DNA of 64,000 bases from an uncultured Oscillospiraceae bacterium (GTDB lineage Bacteria > Bacillota > Clostridia > Oscillospirales > Oscillospiraceae). Numbering within the stretch: the stretch's first letter is position 1; each line of letters opens with the position of its first letter. The notes below the pieces were generated by a model that saw nothing but the letters and a program-made list of their open reading frames with translations, ran no database searches and was not told the origin of the DNA. Both the position numbers and the translations under genes were made by a program. Location: the NCBI GenBank assembly GCA_949878425.1, contig CATLAL010000009.1:1-64000 (forward strand), given 5' to 3'. Below, one piece after another: positions 59,106 to 64,000 of this stretch.

Positions 59106-59174
59106 AAACCCCGCCGCGGGCAGGACGGGGCCGATTCAGAAAACGCATCTCCGGTTTCGGCGGAATGCCGCCAG

Positions 59175-59272
59175 GCTGCCTGTGTATCTGACTTAGCTCC
59201 CAAGAGAGCATCACAGTGACCGACTCGCAGGGCCTCTCACCCTATTCCACACGCCGCGTGCGCGGCGGCAGC
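59175..59272 (-). promoter_or_regulatory. Cobalamin riboswitch aptamer
   Basis: Read on the minus strand, the outer stem GCTGCC (59267-59272) pairs with GGCAGC (59175-59180). Inside are GGAATAGGG, the B12-box-like GGTCACTGTGA, CTCTCTTGGGAG and TAAGTCAGATAC followed by CAGGC, in the order expected of a cobalamin aptamer. It precedes cobT and the rest of the cobalamin genes, so vitamin B12 would repress the operon. Confidence 0.78.
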
Positions 59273-59295
59273 TGACGCCATATGAACTTGTAAAT

Positions 59296-59325
59296 ATTAT
59301 AGCACGGCCGCCGTCTTTTTGTAAA
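59296..59325 (-). promoter_or_regulatory. Promoter of the cobalamin operon
   Basis: On the minus strand, TTTACA (59320-59325), an 18-nt spacer and TATAAT (59296-59301), just ahead of the aptamer. Confidence 0.75.
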
Positions 59326-59340
59326 GGACGATTTCCGGAG

Positions 59341-59386
59341 GCGAAGCCCCCGGAGCTGCCGAATAGATAGGCATTTACCCCGAATG
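59341..59386. repeat. Partial copy of the inverted-repeat element at 39484
   Basis: CCCCCGGAGCT, then AATAGATAGGCA and CCCCGAA align with 39503-39545. The left arm of the other copy is not present. Confidence 0.6.
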
Positions 59387-59412
59387 CCCCGCAGAAAAGG
59401 AGAAAAAAGCCC

Positions 59413-59441
59413 TTGACATGTGGCCCGGGCCGGTGTATCAT
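59413..59441 (+). promoter_or_regulatory. Promoter of the sdpR/sdpI-like pair
   Basis: TTGACA (59413-59418), a 17-nt spacer and TATCAT (59436-59441). The AT-rich tract after it (AATTAATC, AGTTAAAT) is a likely site for the ArsR-type autorepressor. Confidence 0.75.
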
Positions 59442-59485
59442 ACAATTAATCAAAAAGTTAAATAAACGGGAGAGGGGGCGGTGCT

Positions 59486-59755
59486 CTGCCGCTGCAACAG
59501 ACGCTGCGGGCCCTGGCGGACCCCACCCGGCGGGAGATTCTCAGCCTGCTTAAGAGGAGGAGCCTCTCCGCCGGGGAGCTGGCCGGCCGCTTTCCCGTCA
59601 GCGCTCCGGCGGTCTCCAAGCATCTGGCGGTTTTGCGGGAGGCGGGCCTCATCCGGGACCGGCGGGAGGGGAAGCACATCTACTACGAGTTGAACGCCTC
59701 CGTGCTGGAGGAGGTGATGCTGTGGCTTTCGGAGCTGAAGGGAGGTCCACCATGA
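59486..59755 (+). CDS. ArsR-family (SdpR-like) repressor with an apparent CTG start
   Basis: About 89 residues. The frame gives a full winged-helix repressor: LQQTLRALADPTRREILSLL, AGELAGRF, a recognition helix in APAVSKHLAVLREAGLI and the wing RDRREGKHIYYEL. No ATG, GTG or TTG exists between the in-frame TAA at 59463 and the conserved sequence. The best initiation is CTG at 59486, 7 nt after AGGGGG, giving an N-terminus of normal length. Its stop overlaps the sdpI-like ATG (ATGA). A sequencing or real frameshift upstream is the alternative. Confidence 0.8.
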   Translation: MPLQQTLRALADPTRREILSLLKRRSLSAGELAGRFPVSAPAVSKHLAVLREAGLIRDRREGKHIYYELNASVLEEVMLWLSELKGGPP

Positions 59756-60444
59756 GACGGCTCTATCCCATTGTCCGGGCGCTCATTGTTCTGGGATTCA
59801 TCGGCACGGCGGTGTTTCTGGTCTTTGCCCCGGACACGGTTGCCGCCCACTTCAACGCCGCCGGGGAGCCGGACCGGTACGGCAGCAAGTACGAGGCCCT
59901 CCTGCTCCCGGCGGTCTCGGCTCTGATGGGGGGCGCGTTCCTCCTGTGCGCCCGAGCCGCGGGGAAGCGGGGCGCGGCGCTGTACGAGAGAATCTTCCTC
60001 TGGACGGCCCTGGGGGAGGTGGCGCTGTTCCACGGCATTGGCGCCTATGCCATGTGGAAAATGTCGGGGGGCGGGTCCGGCAGCGGCTTGAATCTGGCCG
60101 GCGGTGTGGACTATCTGCGCCTCACCTCGGTCCTTGTGGGCCTCCTGCTGGTGCTGCTAGGCAACGTGATGCCCAAGGCGCGGCGAAACGGCCTTTTCGG
60201 CGTCCGGACCGCCTGGAGCCTGTCCGGCGGCGAGGCGTGGCGGAAGAGCCAGCGGTTCGGGGGCTTCGCCTCGGTGGCGGCGGGCCTGCTGCTGGCGCTG
60301 CTGGGCGTAGTTCTGGAGGGCTGGGCGAGCCTGGCTGCCCTGACGGCCGTGCTGACGCTCTGGGCCCTCGCCTGTGTTGCGGCGTCTTACCGCTATTCCA
60401 GGTGCGAAAAGGGCGGGGAGAGCGAATATAGTGACCACAGTTGA
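59752..60444 (+). CDS. SdpI/DUF1648 family membrane protein
   Basis: A 230-residue protein with about six membrane helices. The N-terminal DUF1648-type motif AAHFNAAGEPDRYGSK near residue 34 and the SdpI-type GNVMPKARRNGLFGVRT near 137 are both present. In B. subtilis SdpI protects against the SdpC toxin and relays its presence to the repressor SdpR. Here the repressor is co-transcribed, but no sdpC is present. The last six residues (EYSDHS) and the stop are supplied by the end of MITE copy D. Confidence 0.87.
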   Translation: MRRLYPIVRALIVLGFIGTAVFLVFAPDTVAAHFNAAGEPDRYGSKYEALLLPAVSALMGGAFLLCARAAGKRGAALYERIFLWTALGEVALFHGIGAYAMWKMSGGGSGSGLNLAGGVDYLRLTSVLVGLLLVLLGNVMPKARRNGLFGVRTAWSLSGGEAWRKSQRFGGFASVAAGLLLALLGVVLEGWASLAALTAVLTLWALACVAASYRYSRCEKGGESEYSDHS

Positions 60445-60745
60445 AAAGTGGTAAAGTTTCGGGCCGCCCTTATGATTTTGCAACGGCCACAGTGATTTTG
60501 CATGGCCCCATCGAGGGGCCATGCAAAATTTAATTGCGCAACAGCCCCTCGATGCGGCTGTTGCGCAATCTCAGTGGCCGTGCAAAATTGCACAATCACA
60601 AGGGCGGTGGGGTCTTGCTCGCGTCATTGGGCCAGAGGCCCAACGACTGCTGGAGCGGCCAGAGGCCGCCCCAGCCTAAGCCGCGCAGAGCGCGGCCCAC
60701 GGGACGGAGCCCGACATGTACTCGTTCTCAACTGCGGCCACTATA
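60427..60745 (+). mobile_element. MITE family 1, copy D (319 bp)
   Basis: The end TATAGTGACCACAGTTGAAA starts at 60427. The opposite end CTCAACTGCGGCCACTATA closes at 60745. The core hairpin is at 60681-60695 with CCTAAG and CCCACGGGACGGAGCCC flanks, in the orientation opposite to copies A-C. Its extra length is mostly the paired-hairpin element at 60478-60585, probably a nested insertion. Confidence 0.82.
60478..60585. repeat. Paired-hairpin element, copy 2, with complementary loops
   Basis: Hairpin 1 has 15 perfect bp (60495-60509 with 60515-60529) and the loop ATCGA. Hairpin 2 has 14 perfect bp (60533-60546 with 60556-60569) and a loop containing TCGAT, complementary to loop 1. An outer stem (60478-60490 with 60574-60585, one bulge) closes both into a three-way arrangement. 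Confidence 0.75.
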
Positions 60746-60751
60746 ACGCTG

Positions 60752-60794
60752 GGGAGGGTTCTCCCGATACCTACCGTATCGGGAGAACCCTCCC
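60752..60794 (-). terminator. 19-bp perfect hairpin after the aminopeptidase gene
   Basis: Arms 60752-60770 and 60776-60794 pair perfectly around a 5-nt loop, 27 bp beyond the stop codon. No U-tract follows on the minus strand. Confidence 0.7.
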
Positions 60795-60821
60795 TGTATG
60801 CTGCCGGGAATCAGGGGCCGC

Positions 60822-62207
60822 TCAGTTCTGGTAGACCGCCCGCATGGCCTTATAGGTCATATAGCAGTCCAGCTTGGACACCACCTCGAAGGGAGCGTGC
60901 ATGGCCAGGACGGGCACGCCGGCGTCCAGGGTATCGATGTTCCGGTTGGCCATGTAGCAGGCCACGGTGCCGCCGCCGCCGGCGTCCACCTTGCCCATCT
61001 CCGCCATCTGCCAGATGACGCCGTTGGCGTCAAAGATGCGGCGGGCGTAGGCCACCAGCTCGGCGGAGGCGTCGGACGCGCCGCCCTTGCCCCGGCTGCC
61101 GGTGTACTTGCACAGGCCAACGCCGTAGTTGAGGTAGGAGGAGTTGCGCTTCTCGTATACGTCGGAGAAGTTGGGGTCGTAGGCGGCGGTGACGTCGGCG
61201 GAGAGGCAGAAGCTGTTCTCCAGGCAGGTGCGCAGCGGCACGCCCTGTCCCGCGCAGAGGTCCTCCATAAAGGTGTCAAAGGCGGCGGTCTGCATGCCGG
61301 AGACGCCTACGGAGCCGATCTCCTCCTTGTCCGCCAGGATGCACACGGCGGTCTTGGCCGGCGCGGCGCTCAGATCAAACAGAGCGCGCAGAGCCGCGTA
61401 GCCGCAGACCCGGTCGTCGTGGCCGTAGGCGCCGATCATGCTGCTGTCCAGGCCGATGTCCGTGGCCTTCACCGCCGGGACCGCCTCCAGCTCGGCGGAG
61501 ATGAAGTCCTCCTCCGTGAAGCCGTACTTCTCATAGAGCAGCTTCATAACGGCCAGCTTCACCCGGTCCTTCTCCTCGCCCTCCAGGGGCTCGCTGCCGA
61601 TGAGCAGGTTGAGCTGCTCGCCATTGATGCCCTCGGCAAGGCTCTTCTTATTCTGCTCCGCGCCCAGATGGGGCAGCAGGTCGCAGATCACCAGCTTGGG
61701 CTCGTCCCCCTCGCCGATGGACACGGTGACAGTGCTGCCGTCCTTGAGGGCCACCGCGCCGTGGAGCTCCAGGGGGATGGTGACCCACTGATACTTGCGG
61801 ATGCCGCCGTAGTAGTGGGTTTTCAGGTAGGCCAGCTCGCTGTCCTCGTAGAGGGGAGAGGGCTTCAGATCCAGCCGGGGACTGTCGATGTGCGCGGCGG
61901 TGATCTGCGCGCCCTCGGCCAGACTCTTCTCGCCGATTACCGCCAGGAGCAGCATCTTGTTCCGGTTGTTCAGATAGACCTTGTCTCCGGCCTTCAGGGC
62001 CATGCCCCGGACATAGGGCTTGAAGCCCTGGGCCTCGGCCTGGCGGACGCCCTCGGCCACGCACTCCCGCTCCGTCTTTCCGGCGTCCAAAAACGCCTTG
62101 TAGTCCCGGCAGTACTCGCTCATCTCCCGCCGCTCCTTGGGGTCCAGCCGGTCATAGCCGTTCTTTTTCTCCACCAGAACCTTTTCCTTCCACTCTTTTG
62201 CGTCCAT
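60822..62207 (-). CDS. M18 family aspartyl-type aminopeptidase
   Basis: A 461-residue cytoplasmic zinc aminopeptidase. AAHIDSPRLDLKP near residue 88 holds the first metal histidine and aspartate-type ligands, ADKEEIGSVG near 290 the catalytic glutamates and GYGHDDR-type metal residues (AYGHDDRVCGY) near 250. The C-terminal histidine is in VLAMHAPFE. The ATG at 62207 has AAGGAGG 11 nt upstream, so it can be made alone. The frame is nevertheless open back through coaE with no stop codon between. Confidence 0.92.
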   Translation of the reverse strand: MDAKEWKEKVLVEKKNGYDRLDPKERREMSEYCRDYKAFLDAGKTERECVAEGVRQAEAQGFKPYVRGMALKAGDKVYLNNRNKMLLLAVIGEKSLAEGAQITAAHIDSPRLDLKPSPLYEDSELAYLKTHYYGGIRKYQWVTIPLELHGAVALKDGSTVTVSIGEGDEPKLVICDLLPHLGAEQNKKSLAEGINGEQLNLLIGSEPLEGEEKDRVKLAVMKLLYEKYGFTEEDFISAELEAVPAVKATDIGLDSSMIGAYGHDDRVCGYAALRALFDLSAAPAKTAVCILADKEEIGSVGVSGMQTAAFDTFMEDLCAGQGVPLRTCLENSFCLSADVTAAYDPNFSDVYEKRNSSYLNYGVGLCKYTGSRGKGGASDASAELVAYARRIFDANGVIWQMAEMGKVDAGGGGTVACYMANRNIDTLDAGVPVLAMHAPFEVVSKLDCYMTYKAMRAVYQN

Positions 62208-62816
62208 GTCTCCGTATTCCTCCTTATTTTTCAGTCCAAGCAGGTCCGCGAAAAAGCGGCCCGCCAGTCTCTCAAAGGCCTCCCGGCTCTCCGCCCGGTT
62301 CTCCAGCGCGAAGCCGCAGCACTCCCGGTACCATTGGTCCGGCTTCTGTGCCGCGATCCGGGCGCCTGCCCGGCCATCGTCCAGCCGGTCCCGGGCCATG
62401 ATCCGCCGCAGGCGCGGCCCCGGAGCCGCCGTGACGGCTACGGTGAGGCCGCACAGGCCCCCTATGCCTGATTCTACCAGATTTACCGCGTCAATGGCAA
62501 CCCCTTTTTGCGTACAACTTTTTATTTTTTGTTCCACGGCGGCGTACATGGCGGGGAAGACGATGGCGTTGAGCCGGTCCAGCTCCCCGGGGCTTCCAAA
62601 GACCCGGGCGGCCAGGGCCCGCCGGTCCAGCTCCCCATTGGGCAGGAACACGCCGCCGAAGGCCCCCTCCAGCGCCTCCCGCAGCTCCGGGGACTCCCGC
62701 AGCAGCTCATAGTACAGCGCGTCGCAGTCCACGATCTCAAAGCCCATCCGGCCCAGGACCCGCAGGGCGGTGGTTTTGCCGGAGCCGGTGGGACCGGTGA
62801 TGCCGATGACGGTCAT
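62208..62816 (-). CDS. coaE: Dephospho-CoA kinase, in frame with the downstream aminopeptidase
   Basis: About 203 codons up to the peptidase ATG. It is the last CoA biosynthetic step, ATP-dependent phosphorylation of dephospho-CoA. The P-loop GPTGSGKTT is at residues 7-15. The CoaE motifs FEIVDCDALYYELL near 30 and LDRRALAARVFGSP near 65 follow; the lid region is less typical. The expected stop is missing: sequence runs LLGLKNKEEYGD into the peptidase start. One extra A in the run at about 62222-62226 would create a TAA exactly where the peptidase ribosome site begins. The ATG overlaps the sua5 stop. Confidence 0.85.
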
Positions 62817-63841
62817 GGTTCGCCCTCCCCCAGGTCCACAATCTGGAAGCCCGCCGCTTTTTTCAGCCGGTTGGCCACCGCCAGGCCCAGCCCGGCGTCC
62901 CCGGGGCACTGGGCGAAGATGGCGGTTACGTCCGTCCCGTCAAAGGCCCGCAGGGCCTCAAAGACCCGCCGGGCCTGGGCCGCCTTGTCGCCGGCGGGGC
63001 CGATGGCCTCCACCGCGCAGCCGGGGAACTGGCCGGCGTACTCGTCAAAGCAGATGACCCCCGTATACTCCCCTCTATTCTTCCGGATATACCGGGCGGT
63101 GCGAAGGGCGTCGCCGGCCACCACGGTTACCGGGGCCTTGGGGGCGTAGTGGCGGTACTTCATGCCCGGGGCCCGGGGCTTCTCTCCGGGGGAGAGGGGG
63201 GAGAGGACCGCCTTGTCCACGGCAATCTCTCCCAGGACCTCCTCCAGCCGCTCCAGGGGCAGCCCGCCGGGGCGCAGAAGCCGGGGGATGGGGGCGGTCA
63301 AATCCACAATCGTGGACTCCACCCCCACGCCGCAGGGCCCGCCGTCCACAATGGCGTCGATGCGCCCGGCCATGTCCTCCAGCATGTGGGAGGCCCGGGT
63401 GGGGCTGGGCCTCCCGGAGCGGTTGCCGCTGGGGGCGGCCACGGGGACCCCCGCCGCCCGGAGGATGGCCAGGGTCACCGGGTGGTCCGGGCAGCGGACC
63501 CCCACCGTGTCCAGGCCGCAGGTGACGGCGTTTGGCACGTTTTCCCGCCGCCGGAGGACCATGGTCAGGGGCCCGGGCCAGAACCGCTCCGCCAGGGCGT
63601 AGGCCGCGGGGGGGATGTTCCGGCAGAACCGCTCCAGCCAGGCCGCCTCCGGGATGTGGAGGATCAGGGGGTTGTCCTGGGGCCGGCCCTTGGCCAGGAA
63701 GATGCGGCGCACGGCGTCCGAATTCAGGCCGTCGGCCCCCAGGCCGTAGACCGTCTCCGTGGGGATACCCAGAAGCCCTCCCGCCCGGAGGATGGCGGCG
63801 GCGGCGGCAATATCCTTTTCACTAAGCAGCTTTGTGTTCAA
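62813..63841 (-). CDS. tsaC/sua5: L-threonylcarbamoyladenylate synthase
   Basis: About 342 residues, a YrdC-domain enzyme making threonylcarbamoyl-AMP for the t6A37 tRNA modification, with the extra C-terminal Sua5 domain. GIPTETVYGLGAD near residue 25, KGRPQDNPL near 50, VAAPSGNRSGRPSPT near 135 and APGMKYRHYAPKAPV near 230 are the key blocks. The start proposed is a TTG at 63841 behind GGGAGAAGG (8 nt). A GTG 15 codons earlier lies in a direct repeat of ACAGGYTCT and has no ribosome site. First gene of a sua5-coaE-aminopeptidase unit. Confidence 0.92.
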   Translation of the reverse strand: MNTKLLSEKDIAAAAAILRAGGLLGIPTETVYGLGADGLNSDAVRRIFLAKGRPQDNPLILHIPEAAWLERFCRNIPPAAYALAERFWPGPLTMVLRRRENVPNAVTCGLDTVGVRCPDHPVTLAILRAAGVPVAAPSGNRSGRPSPTRASHMLEDMAGRIDAIVDGGPCGVGVESTIVDLTAPIPRLLRPGGLPLERLEEVLGEIAVDKAVLSPLSPGEKPRAPGMKYRHYAPKAPVTVVAGDALRTARYIRKNRGEYTGVICFDEYAGQFPGCAVEAIGPAGDKAAQARRVFEALRAFDGTDVTAIFAQCPGDAGLGLAVANRLKKAAGFQIVDLGEGEP

Positions 63842-63896
63842 AAAAACGACCTTCTCCCTAGAGCCTGTATTAGAACCTGTATTCACAATCTCAAAC

Positions 63897-64000
63897 GACC
63901 GCCTGGGCGGGCCTTTTGCCGCCCTGCATCGTTAAAAAATCTTGAAATCCACCCAGGATTCCTGCGATTTTTTGCCTCGCAGGGCGAGCAAAATTCCTCG
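63897..64000. repeat. Dispersed repeat family 4, copy 2
   Basis: 63897-63972 aligns with 54353-54420: GCCGCCCTGC, then CGTTAAAAAATCTTG and GATTCCTG. After it, GCCTCGCAGGGCGAGC forms a hairpin near the window edge, so the element may continue outside. Confidence 0.6.

Overview
The window is a GC-rich (roughly 60 percent or more by eye) chromosomal segment from an anaerobic, Gram-positive, probably spore-forming Clostridia-class bacterium. The best guess is an Oscillospiraceae-type gut commensal related to Flavonifractor or Lawsonibacter. The reasons are a monofunctional CO dehydrogenase operon, a SpoIIM-type protein, AddAB instead of RecBCD, SLH-domain surface anchoring, strong AGGAGG ribosome binding sites and sigma-A-like promoters. 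No rRNA, tRNA, CRISPR array or prophage was seen. The genus is inference.

Layout. 1-2.8 kb: hairpin-rich intergenic repeats, a chemoreceptor, then two abutting MITE-like elements. 2.8-9.7 kb: addBA recombination nuclease (minus). 10-12.2 kb: secreted M3-like metallopeptidase with SLH repeats. 12.3-15.6 kb: divergent small protein and HTH regulator, then GNAT-gltX-spoIIM (minus). 15.9-19.5 kb: cooS-cooF-FAD oxidoreductase (minus). 19.8-30.8 kb: an intact tyrosine recombinase, a catalytically degenerate recombinase, and a long operon for surface glycan synthesis (three glycosyltransferase-type proteins, glucose-1-phosphate cytidylyltransferase, UXS-like decarboxylase, nucleotide-sugar dehydrogenase, epimerase, UDP-galactopyranose mutase family). 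30.9-35.2 kb: cardiolipin synthase (minus), pyrG, degV. 35.6-39.4 kb: polyamine ABC importer potABCD (minus). 39.7-42 kb: ABC exporter pair. 42.5-50.7 kb: GNAT (minus) and rpoB-rpoC. 50.8-52.6 kb: WG-repeat membrane protein with cytoplasmic zinc ribbons. 52.9-59.3 kb: cobalamin nucleotide-loop genes (cobT, cobU, cobS, a second cobU-like gene, cobC, cbiB, cobD) behind a cobalamin riboswitch. 59.4-60.4 kb: sdpR/sdpI-like pair. 60.8-63.8 kb: sua5-coaE-M18 aminopeptidase (minus), with coaE and the peptidase in one open frame.

The most unusual features are non-coding. Several families of short dispersed repeats occupy almost every sizeable intergenic gap: a MITE with TATAGTGACCACAGTTGAAA-type ends, a palindrome based on CTTTTTCTTGAAAGAAAAAG, a second MITE with 30-bp ends, and a paired-hairpin element with complementary loops. 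Stem changes between copies are compensatory. Several copies abut gene ends and supply the last codons and stop. The other points to check are the active-plus-dead recombinase pair heading the glycan operon, a possible NDP-pentofuranose pathway in that operon, the coaE/aminopeptidase reading-frame fusion, and a recurrent TTGCAA minus-35 box.
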